A program made the position numbers and the translations under genes. The notes under the pieces are model-generated. The model saw nothing but the letters and a program-made list of their open reading frames with translations. It was not told the DNA's origin and searched no databases. A stretch of DNA of 64,000 nucleotides from Branchiostoma floridae (taxonomy: Eukaryota > Chordata > Leptocardii > Amphioxiformes > Branchiostomatidae). Position 1 is the first letter of the stretch; every line of letters starts with the position of its first letter. Shown here one piece after another: positions 1-14,500 of the stretch. The stretch is from the NCBI RefSeq assembly GCF_000003815.2, contig NC_049988.1:15824232-15888231 (forward strand). The letters are read 5' to 3'.

Positions 1-10
1 CGCTGACTAG

Positions 11-2308
<2,298 letters not shown>

Positions 2309-3054
2309 GAAATCATCAACATGTACATGTACATGATGGACCAGGCAATGGATCAGGAGGGGCAGACCTATGTTTCTCTGGAAACTCTTGGGAGTTAAGT
2401 ATGTGTAACACGAACTCCAGGCCTGTAACTTGCCCTTACCTTCTAGGAGGCCAGCCAGATGTTGAACGGTCTGCTATAAGCTAGATTTAATCAGACAAGT
2501 TGGAGTTGGGCCACCTAAAACTTTATCAGACTTTATGGTATAACCTTATACATGTACTCCATAGGACATCCTATGTATGGCTATGTATGTCTTGAACATT
2601 GAATTGCATTAACAGGTTTCGTGATACTGTTTCAGTCATACATGTTGTTGCATACTCAGCTAGTTTGTTACACTTAATATGTGAACAAGTGTTCGACAGA
2701 TGGAGGCCTGGTGTAAAATCTCCATGATCTCCAAAATATCAATGCAGTGCAATGGCTAACAGTGTTGCAGTACTTCATTGAACTGCTAGGGGTCGCTTTT
2801 GATCCATGCCATTCATCCTGGTGACTTAGACTTTGACTTTATTCAGATCCACTTTTAGCTAACAACTTAGCAGCTGGTATTTGATGCACTAACTGCACTG
2901 TAAAGTTGCCAACAAGTTGAAGAGAAGAAAATACCTTGTACAGTTTATGCTGTTTTATCTGTCAATATGTCCCCTGGTCCAAAACTTATAAATACCGAAA
3001 GAGAAAAAACGTACCATGAACCAACAAAGACACTTTTGTATGGACTCATAAACT

Positions 3055-3060
3055 TTTATT
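3055..3060 (-). promoter_or_regulatory. Candidate distal poly(A) signal of integrin alpha
   Basis: AATAAA on the - strand, read from TTTATT on the + strand. It is about 2.4 kb past the integrin stop. Confidence 0.35.
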
Positions 3061-3164
3061 TTACAAAGGGTCCATGACAAAGTCATGGATATAATACAAT
3101 TTATAGAACATTCTTGTGTACAGTAATAATCAAGACCAACATATATTCCTTCTTATTATTAGTT

Positions 3165-3170
3165 AATAAA
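3165..3170 (+). promoter_or_regulatory. METTL5: Candidate poly(A) signal of METTL5
   Basis: AATAAA on the + strand, about 860 bases after the METTL5 stop; no earlier perfect match was noticed. Confidence 0.35.
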
Positions 3171-5474
3171 TACCAATAGAAGTGACAGTATTTTTTCCAA
3201 CTATCTGTACAACTATAAAGTGTAACTTATTGTTAAAAATGACGATGTACATTGTATAAAGCATCCAAGGCAGGCTCTATAAATTAGGCTTATTTGGGCT
3301 CTTATGTTGTGCTCTTTTCTGTGGCATACATGTATAAGCTACATATCAGTTCTCAACACATGAACATTGTAGAGCATGCTAAGGAAGCTGGCTACATACG
3401 TACTGATTTTAGATTTTCTCGTATGAATACAGACTTAACTCAGGATTTATCAACACATAGAAGAACACATAGAACCGGTAATATACCCCAGTCATGGATA
3501 AAATCTTAATTGACAGTAGACCAGACAAATAAGATAACTGGTGTCTGTACTTTCATTGTCCTCTCCCACTAAAACAAAACACCGATTCCTGCTGATGTTT
3601 CAATTCAAACTAAAAGATGAAATGGCAGACAAACTTCTTCTTTTTTTTCAGATTTTAACTGAACTTGTTCTTCTGTCAGAAATTTTGTGTGGACTTCATT
3701 TAGGTCTGCCAAAATCTGTCTCAGTCTCAGTTCATTTTTAAAAAAGTGGAAAGTCTGAAGACTTGAAAGACAATGGGATAACTTGGCATCTTTTCTACTC
3801 TTATATTTATGTAACTAAACCAGAATAAGTCATCAAATTTGTCTGGCGTGTATTGTTAGTCTAGTGCAATATAACATACTTAATTAGTGCAGCAATGTTC
3901 TTCACTGGTATCAAACATAACAATACATGTAATAGTTACATACAAACTCTTACATAGGTCATAAAAATAACAATACTTTGCATAGGTACAATTCCTATCG
4001 GTTTTGGCAACATTTCCGCCTTAACAGATAGAAATGCACAAGATTTAACTTACAATACTATGTTCATGATACTCATCAAAACACAAAAATTCACTGTTTT
4101 ATACAAGCATAACAGACATGAATGTCGTAACCTGCTATAAGTACAAAAGTACAAAAACATAAACAAGATTGGAATTTCTGGTTTCTTGGTCTAAACATCC
4201 ACTGCTATCAAATTTCAAAATAATACATACATCAAGTTTCATATCAAACAATTGTGCTAACTCTTTAGCATAGCAAGTTATGCTTAAGATACCTTATCTA
4301 TATCTTTGCCCAGCAAAGACTTTTCCTCACCATTCTTAAACCACTTTTGTCCAATGACCCCTTCTATAAAATGGTATCAACCACATTTCTTCAGAAATCA
4401 CAGTGGTGTGAAACAGTCCATTTCAGAGTAGGGGTGTTCTGCTAAACATCTCCATAAATTTATCAAGGAGGCCTCTATATAACCTTGAATTTATCAAAAG
4501 AAGACCACTAACCAAAGTTTATTTACAACTCACAGGAACAATATATCTTCACTGCTTAACAGTAGGAAAATGCAACCACAGAAATTGGTTGAGTAAACAA
4601 ATTTGGCAATGTACTGCAGTGCAGAAAATGCATATCAAACAATATAATTAGACATAAATATTAAATGTCACATATAATAAGCAGTGTTGAGAATGCTGAA
4701 ATTATCAGGCTTTATGAAAAGAAAACCCTACATGTATGGTGAATAAAATTGCACAAACATCATATTTTTCACTTAGAACAATAAACATTTACACCTTGAC
4801 AAAAAGATACACAAATATTAAACATTCTACCACAGAATTTGAATATCATTTCAGTACAAAATTATTTGTTAACATAAAGCCTGTCTTATGTAAAGGGGGT
4901 CACAAAGAATTTTAGGTATGTTTGAAAAGCAGATTATATTTTGTAGGATTCATTCAATTCACTCAAATCCCTTGAATACATCTTCAGCTTAGAATATCTT
5001 ATTTTGGTCCAGTTATAGTTTGAAAAGAAATTGTACAAATTTTGCAATATATCCCACCTGTCCAAAGAAACTTCTTGCATGGCATCATAGAATTTGTAAT
5101 TTGGTCCCCTGTATACTGTGTATGCAAGTCATCCTCTAACGTTTTGTAATATCAAAAAGGGTCCAATTGAATGAGCTTAGCTAAAATGTGACCAATAAAT
5201 TTAACTATATGGTGGAAAAATGCTGGAATAACGAATGAAAGATACCCGATAATAAGTAAGGGACAAACCAAAGACAAATACATTAAGGCAACAAATGTCC
5301 AATTCCATAATCAACCTGTCATTCATACATAAATATCTCCCATCTTCCACCTCAGAGCCAAGCCCTGGCAAGTTTCAAGGGTTCTTGTACAGGACAGGGC
5401 TTGGTTCTGAGGTGCGACTCGACCTTCAGCGACTCCTCGAGCTACATAAGAATACAAGACCGTCTCGTCTTGTC

Positions 5475-5591
5475 CTAGTAGTCCGTCTTGTCGCTGATGT
5501 AGCCGCTGCTGGCGTCGGGGCTTTCGCTGGTGGGAGGGTTTCTCTTGATGGCCGTGTACTCCTGCATCGTTTGTCTCTTGAAGAAACCGCA
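5475..5591 (-). CDS. Integrin alpha exon w26 (cytoplasmic tail, stop)
   Basis: The acceptor CCTCTCTAG precedes codon TGC; the stop TAG is at 5475-5477. It encodes CGFFKRQTMQEYTAIKRN then PPTSESPDASSGYISDKTDY. GFFKR is the universal membrane-proximal clasp that binds the beta tail. Two tyrosines plus the C-terminal tyrosine and a serine-rich segment offer phosphorylation sites. The TDY ending recalls the TDDY of alpha3A more than the alphaV or alpha5 tails. Confidence 0.95.
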   Translation of the reverse strand, partial: CGFFKRQTMQEYTAIKRNPPTSESPDASSGYISDKTDY

Positions 5592-8500
5592 CTAGAGAGG
5601 AAAAAAGGGAAGCTTGTCAGTTACTTTCAGAGATTTCAGTATGATACAGACTATGCAACTCCACACATACTGTGTGAGATTTCACAACACATACCTTAAT
5701 GACAATAACTAGAACTACAAAAGCCAAAACTATCTACAAAATACTGTAAGCTAATCTTTCTTCTGCTAGCACTGCTTATCCAAAGTACAAATTTATCAAA
5801 ATTTTTAAAGAACACCGACATCAACAGTCTATTTGTTGTTTTATTTTGTGTATTTCTGGGGAGCCAGCCTTGTAGAAAAAACAGCTTTCTGTTGCCGGCT
5901 CCCCACAGATCTTAAATCAATTCTGACAAGTAAATAGATAAATTCAAAAATAAAACTGTCTGCTGTACCTTGAAGAGTACGAGTATGATGAGCACCAGCA
6001 GCAGCAGCCCGGCGCAGGCTGACAGGATGATGATCCACAGCGGCACCGGCCGCTTGCCCACCGACGGCTTACTGGGGTTAGCTGTCGTCACAATCTGGGG
6101 AGGAACGGGCGGGAAAACGTCAATTTGTGGGAGAAATAATGAATGAAGACCTGGTACACATATATACCCACTGGATTAAGAGGTCGCAACAGAATGACTG
6201 TTGACAGATACATGAAATAATGGTCCTGAACATACCTTTACGTCTTTCCTAAGGTCTTTGTTTCTAAAAACAATTATATAAATCAAGAGTACTTTAGACA
6301 CTGATGTTGTATCGTGTTCATATATTCTGTCATCACAATCTGAGGAGAAATTTGCCATTAGCCCTTCTTAAAATTATCCTAACTGCAGCGAGTTTAATTG
6401 CAAAATGAATTAATTTTCTTGTATCAGACCTGCAACAGAGATCTGTCCATAAACTTAAGTGTGACCATGTAGACCTATTTTAGCCTTCTTCCATAACGAT
6501 CAGTTTAAGAATCAGTAGCCAAACAGCTATATTTTGTACTTCAGTGTGCTAAAGGTTCATGCCACTCATTACCATTTCATTTGTTCCTAAAGTATCAACC
6601 CAAAAAGACTCATTTAATTTTTCATTCTAAGTAATCCAGATGATGATAAGATAAGCTCTGTACTGACCTCCGCCCTGGCTGTGGGTAGAACATCAGCAGT
6701 GATGGCGTACGGGAACTCTAACACCTCAAAATCTGCCACAGATGTAAGCGTCGTCTCTTTGAATCCACCCTGTGAGAAAAACAACAATGCTGTAAGCAAT
6801 GATTTCTAAGTTTTACAATAACAGTCCACAAGTGAATCTGAATCAAGTAACTGGTCAAGTCCAAGTACAACACAATAGAACGCACTACAGGTAGTTATGA
6901 ATTAAGTATAAGGAGCAAATAAGCCCACAGCATTCCCTAAAGAAGTACAAGTACATGTCTACAGCATTGCAGTCTTTCTTAAATATAAGGCCTATAGTAT
7001 ACAATGTAGCTTACAGTGCCCTGACAAAGGACTAAGGACATGCATATTGGCACGCGGAACCTACTTGTAAGTGGTTATGGCTGACTGGTGAGTTACAAAA
7101 TGTATGAAGTATGATAAAAGGTTTTTAACCAGTGCTTATTACAGGTACCAATAAAAAGGACTTCAAACTGTCTAAACTCAACTAGTTTGTGTATATAAGG
7201 TAGCTCACCTCTAGTAGTGTGTCCACCCACAGTCTGGATCTAATCTGCACCACTGCGATGTTATCCTTGTTCAGCCTCTCTAACGTGCAGTCGATCACGA
7301 TACACTCAGCATTGATGCAGTCCTGGGATAGGGCAGAAAAATATTTTACCTTATTATAGACTTTGTCTTATTAAACAAGGGCAACTGCAATGGAGGCATG
7401 TTGTGGATATTTCGATGTGTGGGAGGCTGAGTTGTGAGGGAGTTAAAAAACAGGTAAAACAGAATGAATGGTAGGATGAATGGATGGATGGATGGATGAA
7501 TGAGTGGTCTGGAAACTGAAAGACAAAATCTACATGGAGAATGTCTTTTTAAGATTCCAGTGGGAGGATGGCACGTGGGAAAGAAAGATGAATGAATGAA
7601 TAAACAAACAAATGAATGATTAACTAACTGAATGAATAATTGAATGAATAATTGAATGAGTGAATGAGAGCAAGGCAGAGACTACCTGCTAGCTTCAGAG
7701 AGCACATACAGTAGCTACATGCACATACAGATGTGCCATTTTCTATGTATGACATCAGACTCGATATAATGTTGAGCCTATACCTATACAGTAACAAAGG
7801 AACAACAAGCCACAAGACACCACATCACACCAACAGCATAAGGGCACAGAAATAGTCAAAACAAAAGGAGCAAAATGCACAAATCACTCACAGAAAAAAA
7901 TTAGTAGGAAATCATCCAGAATTGCAGTCGAAACAATAAGACTAAAACATAAGGCTCCAGGATTGGTCAGAGGAGAGAAGAGTGTTACCTCTGTGTCATT
8001 GACCTGTAGGTCATTGACCTGTGGTACAGGCTGACAGGAGAGGACAGACAGGTCAGTGGGTTAGTAGGAGGACCAGCATGCACTTGTCAACACAGATCCT
8101 CGGGGGTATGACAACCCCTGATTCCCATGGATCTGTATTGGTAAGTGCATTAGGTACAGAATAAAGACAGACCGAGCCTGGGTACCATCCGAGTAGTAGT
8201 TCGCTCCTGTGTTCACTTCTGCTACCCGTCTGGGAAACTGTACATTCAAATTGTCAATTTTTGAGTGAATATCAAGGAATAGGTTCTAGAGCTCTCGTTG
8301 AATGACAACAGGCCCTCACGCAAGCAGACAGAGGGTGTTTCAGGTGTTGGAATGCCTGCTCGACTGAGCGCTTGAACCCATTCCTTAATTTGCTTATCAT
8401 GTGTAGGGACCAATCAGTGCCCTCGTCTAAAATTTGGACAATTCTAGATGTTAGAGATGTCAAAGTTCCCCGACAGAATAGCGACTGTATATACATTGTA

Positions 8501-11500
8501 GTGAGGGAGCAAACTACTATCTGGACAGTACCCAGGCTAAGCATGCACTTGTCAACACAAATCCAGGGGTACGACAACCCCTGATTCCAATGGATCTGTA
8601 TTGGTAAGTGCATTAGGTAGAGATATAGATAAAGACAAGATTAGAATAAGACAAGACAAGATTAGACAGTGTATCCATATAAAACAGTATGAGGTTATAG
8701 TGTTTGTCATGCAGGGCGAGTGAGTATTGACACACAGTACAGACAGGCACAACACACAACAGGTCTGTAATATTAGCACTGAGACATACATGTACATTGT
8801 AGACTACATAGAGGGTTAGGTGTTAGTTACAGGAACATGTAGAGTAAGAGGAACAGTTCTAAATGGGTAACACACACAGTTGTGTAATTAAGAATGCAAA
8901 AGTCTTTTTGGAATACAATTAGGTGCAAATAAGTTTAAGCAGTAAAAATAATATCAAGTCCAAGTCTTTTTTACCCGTGAATTACAGGTAAATGTGTAAG
9001 TGAAATTTTTTCGAACACAAAAATTTCAGATACAAAAGATCCTGTATTTCAGAAATGAAATAAGCATTTTTCATTTTCATAAGACTTTTGCAAAATGTGC
9101 AGTGTAGTTGAGAAGGAGACATTGTGTAGTTACAGTAAGTGTGGGTGGACTGAAAGACACAAGCTTTTTCTTCTTCAGGCCGTGTCTCTTTCCCTTTTTC
9201 TTTCTCCTTTTCTTGTCTTTCTTTTTGTGCCTTACTGTACTGCTGGGTACAGTGGGTCTGGCCTGGGGATGGTCCATTAATGCAGCAGTAGGGAGGAAGT
9301 ACAAGGGATGGTTCATGTTAGGAAACAGCAAAGAACAGTTTGTGCACATGTAAGAGTATGAAGTAGCTATAGTAATGTACATAGCTGAGGGTAGCATGAC
9401 TCTTAATAATTTTAGGCACAGAAGATCATACAAGAATTAAGAATGATATAGCATGTAAGGGGATTATTGAAGAAGTGACTTTTAAAACTACAGATATAGC
9501 AANNNNNNNNNNNNNNNNNNNNNNNNNNNNNNNNNNNNNNNNNNNNNNNNNNNNNNNNNNNNNNNNNNNNNNNNNNNNNNNNNNNNNNNNNNNNNNNNNN
9601 NNAGAAAGATTTTCATTTATACACATTTATGTCTTCAGTTGCATTGCCAGTCACTGAAGAAAGATAGTGGATGCTATCTAAAACATTTGACTTTTAAGAG
9701 AATTTATCCACTGGCAGTTACTTGCTTTCTTTTGTACTATGTAATGTTCCACCTGAATGACTGATCTTAATCGACGTAACAGGAAGTAAGGTATTCATGT
9801 TCTCACCATTTGTGCCACTTCCTTGTCGCTTGTTGCAGCCGCCCTGCGATGTCTGGCAGCGCGGGAGGAGTCCAGAGCGTACAGAGCCTCTGCTGTTTGT
9901 GCTGCCGACGCTGACTCAGTCTGAGGAAACAAGGTTGAAGAATACATTAAAAAAAGGTCTATCAGGAAAAATGTATTTTTTTGTATTTGTATTTTGTTGA
10001 ATCCTTACTTTCAATATTATAATAAAACAACATTAATGACAAATCTTTGACTTTGATGCCAAATTCTACTCAGCACAGAAATTGATATGATTTTCCCACT
10101 GTGACATTAGTTTGGTTCACTGCGTGCTTGTTTGGTTGACACTGTTAGTTTAATTAATATACAACTTGTTACCAAGTGATCAAAGCTGTGAAATATACAG
10201 ATTTAATTGCTAATAACATAAAAAATATGCTACTTTGGTATAAGTTTGGGACTTACAAACTATTTCCCGTCTAATTAAGTAGACCAAATGAGCTGCACAA
10301 CAATCATACCCATAATGTATATGTAGTTGCATAATTCTTTCATTGACTTACAGAGACTCCTTTGGGGTTGACGTCCCCGTTGACGGTACAGCGCCCGTTG
10401 CCCTGGGTTACGTTGACAGCGAGCAGGTACAGCAGATCCTCCCCGGTGCGGGTGTGGACCGGCCACTGGATCTTCAGCTTGGAGCTGCTGATGTCACTCG
10501 GACCCACGTTACGGATCTGGGAGGGGAAAAATTACATATTTGATTAAATCAATGCCAAAACAGAGATCTTTTCGAAACAATAAAGAAAGTAAACTAATAA
10601 GAAATAGCCAGGATACTCATAATCAACAACAAATTGCATGATTTTTGGCCTCTTATAATAACAATGTAACTATTGTGGAAAAGACTAAACTTTACGTAAC
10701 CAACACCAAGTGAACAAGGCTGACGGAGTCGGCTGAAAATTTGGGGTATGTCCCAATTTAACTTGGTGTTGGTTAACGTAAAGTTTAGTCTTTTCCACAA
10801 TGTCATTTACCAACACAGATGAACTTTCATGCTAACAATGTAACTATATTTAAAACTACAATAAGAGAGCTGAAAATTTGATGCACTTATACAAAAGTTT
10901 AAATTTACATTTGCACTGTACTGTTATAAACTGTTGATACACTAAACTGTTGATGCCTACATGTACAGTAGCTTCAGGCAGCACTATTATCAAGCTTTAT
11001 GTTTCCCTACAGTTTGTTTCCTTCGAACTGGCTATATCTCATTACATCATTCAGTCTAGAACTTATTCTGTATAGTGTCTAAAGTGAAGAATAGATCTAA
11101 TTACCTCATATCTGTGTGTGACCTCAGGCCCGATGTCCCTCTCGTGAGTGATTTCATCATTCTCTCTTTCCATCTTCATAAACACCACCTGTTCTGGCAG
11201 GGACACTCTGAGGAGGGAGGGGGGCAAACAAACAGGGAATTCAGTATTGTTACATCAACAATAACTTAAAGTGCAGATAGACTTATAACATTGCTTCTGT
11301 TTTTACAAAGTTTCGTTTTCTCAAGCAACAAAATTTCATTCATTCAACAACACTTGAAATTTAGATTTGAAACTTTGAGTAAATTGGACAACAAAAATCT
11401 CACCATACCTATATCTTTAAAGTAAAGTACAAAATGTATGCTTTTATACTGAGGGTCCTTTCACTTTATACCACTTTATACCAAAGAATTATTATGGTTA

Positions 11501-14500
11501 ACAAAGAAATTAAAGATAATTTGAGACTAAGTTAAATTAAGTGCAGACTTACCCTCTGACAGAAAGGCTAGCATTGACCTTAACAGGCACAGGGAAGGTG
11601 ATGTGGTTGTCTCCCTCGTTTCCTGCTTCCTCTGTGTTCGTGCTGTAAACAAACAAAATGAAGTCTTGTTAACTTCTTGCTTTATAAATTTTTAAAGCCT
11701 AGAAATTCTTCACTTAAACACTTCATTGCACATTTCATTGGAACAAAAATCAAATATTTTCATCCCTAATTTCCTATGATGAAAGATTAGGTGTTACTGT
11801 GCTATCGTTAAGGAACAAAACAGTTTATTCTTCCCACTTTTTATTTACCTATGATAACCTTCTCAGAACAAAGTTTGTCTTCTCTGACAAAAATTTGTCC
11901 GTGACCTCTCACCTGTTGACACTGAACGCGAAGTTCAGTGAATTGCTGTCACCAGTCAGCTGCACAGTGGACAGCCGAAGCCCGAGCTGTGTGCGACGCG
12001 CTGTGAAAGGGTTACCAAGGTCACAGACCAGCAGCCTCTGGTCCTCCTCCTGAAGGTTACAGGTGATGATGGCACCCTGGGAACAAGATGGTGTTCAGTT
12101 AGCAATGCCCCCTTGTGAAAAGTATGTAACTGCAGTCAATAAGTGACCCACATCTGTTCATGTGCTCACCATAAGATCCAACGAGTGCCACTACAAAAGC
12201 ACAAGACAAAATGCAACCAGCTTTTTGGGTCAAATTTCTATGATTCTACATGTATGTGGGCCACATACAAGAAGAGCTTTCTTGCAACTAGAACAAATAC
12301 TGCAGTTACCTTTATGAAGGTTAGACATCCAGGTAATCTGTTCAACTGGGTAAAGATAGGATATTTACTTTCAGATGTTTCGATTGCCATCTATCACACT
12401 TCTAGCGCCACTACTAATAACATTTATGGATGTCATTCAAAATGTCCAGAAGTAAACATCCGACTTTTATCCATTTTCAGAGACTGAATTGCTTTTAGAC
12501 AAAATACTGTAAGTAACAGCAAGTTTTCCAAAGGATATTCCTAAGGGCAGATGGTTTGCTCTCACCCCTCGAGGATTTCCTGTCCCGACAAAGTCCACCC
12601 CCTCGGGCAGCATGACGGACAGCAGGGCTTCGTACGCGCCCTCCCCAGCATTCTCCACCACAACGTCCATCAGCAGCTGTTTGTCACTTCCAACAACGAT
12701 CTCCGTCCCTTGCCTGGTAAAGGGAACAAAAACAAGATAAAAATGAAGCAAGTTCTAGACTTATAATTCTAAAATCTTCTATATTCGTAAATTTACTGTA
12801 ATCCTTTTGGCAAAACAACAAGCAAGTACCCACAGTGTCTTTCAGATGTTTGATCATGTGAATGCTGCATCAGAATTTTGTTGGTTGCATTCTGCAGTAA
12901 CCCAGTGTGCACTTCCACTTCTAGCTGATAGGTGGCTCTTTTGTGCAACTACCACAATTTTACATTCTTCCAAAGTCTGTATGCAAGCAAGCAAATACCA
13001 ACAGTTTCTTTCAGATATTTGGTCAATGTTGCATAAGAATTTCGTCGGTTGCATCATACTATCTCTCGTATATGCCAACACAATAACACAACAACCTAAT
13101 ATGATACATTCCCTGAAAGAGCTAGATGAAATCTGGTATTTTACGCCAAAGGGTGGTTATACCGGCTATATACATTTTGTACAGTCATGTAGATATAGAT
13201 ACTTACATGGAGACGAACACCTTGAGGTCAGGCACACAGATGTCAAACACGCTGCTGATTGTGCCACACGACCCCACATTGTGGTACCAGCTATATATCT
13301 AGAGTATTAGATACAGTACTTACATGGAGACGAAGACCTTGAGGTCGGGCACACAGATGTTGTCCGGCCCGCAGTCCTTGAGGATGTTGACCTGTCGGGT
13401 GCGTCGGCTGGGCTGATTCATGTTCAGGATGGGCAGGAGCTGGTCGGGCTGCGGGGTCACGGGGTCAGCCATGCTGTACGCAGCCGCCACGGTGATCGGG
13501 CTCAGCTTGTCACGGATGTCGTTCTGTAACCATGGAGACAAATGTTTACATATTGCCTCATATAAGATGCACCCGTCAAGCCATGTGTGCCACAAGTTAG
13601 AACTGCCCTCTCGCAACTAGAAAAAAAAACTGTATGCTGCTGCCACTGAGATTGGACTCAGCTTGCACGGATGTCATTCTGTAACCATGGACAAAATTGT
13701 TTTCATACTGCCGTATATCAGGTATTGCCACATATTGGTAACTTGTAAGGCCTCTGATGTTTTGATGATGATGGATTAGGTTAAAAATCTCTTACAGCCT
13801 GTTGGCTGAATTCTGGATTCTTTACAATAATCGTTGTCAAGATAGAATCATTTCCAGAATCTAGTTCATTATCTACTAGTCAATTATATAAACAAATATT
13901 GCAATACTGCTTAAGATGTTTGTGTTCATTGATGTTTCACTATTCAAAGATGTTTCTGTATTTGTAGACCTGAAATTGTATTTGTAAACTTACTGATGTT
14001 TGCTAATATGCTAATATGACGTTTGTTTATCTAAGTAAAAGAGTGGTCCTCCTTGAAGGAGATAAGAAAGAAGACTGTCGTACCCTATGGAAGGCCTTCT
14101 ATGTGAGACACATGGAGTCTGGGTCTGCTTTCCTTAAGGTTGGTCTGTGCATTTACACCTTTTTCAATTATCCTGTTAAAATATCCACCAATTGAGCATC
14201 TTTGAAAGAGATAAGGAAGAAGACTGTCGTACCCTGAGAAAGGCTTTCTGTGTGAGACACATGGAGTCTGGGTCTGCCTTCCTTAAGGTGGAGGACCAGG
14301 TCTGAGACGTCTCCCGTCCGCTGAAGAACACACGCTGTCCGACGGTCTTAAGGGCATCCAGGGTCACCTCGTACTTAAGTTCTGTGGACAGACAGGTTAA
14401 GACATTAGAGACTACACACACAGATATATATATTACTCTTTTCACTAACCACCCGATAATAAACAACAAAAAAACACCTCAAATCATCACAGGATTAGAA

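Larger units (their letters stand above)
2309..3190 (+). other. METTL5: METTL5 3' untranslated region (inferred)
   Basis: There is no coding signal after the METTL5 stop. The first perfect AATAAA on the + strand that I noticed is at 3165-3170, which would place the mRNA end near 3185-3195. The end is inferred. If both this signal and the integrin signal at 3055-3060 (- strand) are used, the two mRNAs overlap by roughly 150 bases. Confidence 0.4.
3030..5474 (-). other. Integrin alpha 3' untranslated region (inferred)
   Basis: This lies downstream of the integrin stop on the - strand and shows no credible ORF or splice structure on either strand. Two - strand AATAAA signals were noticed, at 4518-4523 and 3055-3060. 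These give candidate mRNA ends near 4500 and 3035, so the 3' UTR would be about 1.0 or 2.4 kb. The region is AT-rich and mostly free of the inverted-repeat elements seen in the introns, as expected for transcribed UTR. Which signal is used cannot be decided from sequence. Confidence 0.4.
5592..7988 (-). other. Integrin introns between w26 and w22
   Basis: These are four short introns (5592-5968, 6095-6667, 6770-7208, 7323-7988). I see no element in the first three. The last carries an AATG/GGAT-type low-complexity run at 7461-7668. No nested gene is visible on either strand. Confidence 0.7.
8031..9806 (-). other. Integrin intron w21-w22 with composite inverted-repeat element and a gap
   Basis: It holds the composite element 8078-8613, a pyrimidine-rich stretch near 9170-9230, the gap 9503-9602 and a repeat fragment at about 9636-9735. 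No coding signal was seen. Confidence 0.7.
9921..11552 (-). other. Integrin introns w18-w21
   Basis: Introns 9921-10351, 10517-11104 and 11208-11552. Only the middle one shows an element (10673-10800). Nothing else is recognisable. Confidence 0.65.
12714..13323 (-). other. Integrin intron w15-w16 with tandem duplication and exon-copy
   Basis: It contains a diverged tandem duplication (about 12813-12900 and 12973-13060) and the partial w15 copy at 13201-13243. The long open frame on the + strand here is a by-product of the duplication. Confidence 0.65.
13524..14232 (-). other. Integrin intron w14-w15
   Basis: 709 bases. It contains the decayed w14 copy (14055-14140). Positions 13640-13690 also resemble the w15 acceptor region (GGATGTCATTCTGTAACCATG against GGATGTCGTTCTGTAACCATG at 13513-13533), a third small copy of w15-derived sequence. 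Confidence 0.6.

Noticed and set aside
8272-8613. 113-codon - strand frame
   Set aside because: It overlaps an inverted-repeat element and a palindrome; no protein similarity recognised.
13201-13243. Copy of the w15 end as a working alternative exon
   Set aside because: No acceptor was found that joins it to w14 or w15 in frame, and reading through the w15 donor hits a stop at once; kept as a probable remnant.
12807-13310. 167-codon open frame on the + strand
   Set aside because: It spans a diverged tandem duplication and the antisense of a partial integrin exon copy; no domain, splice or conservation signal.
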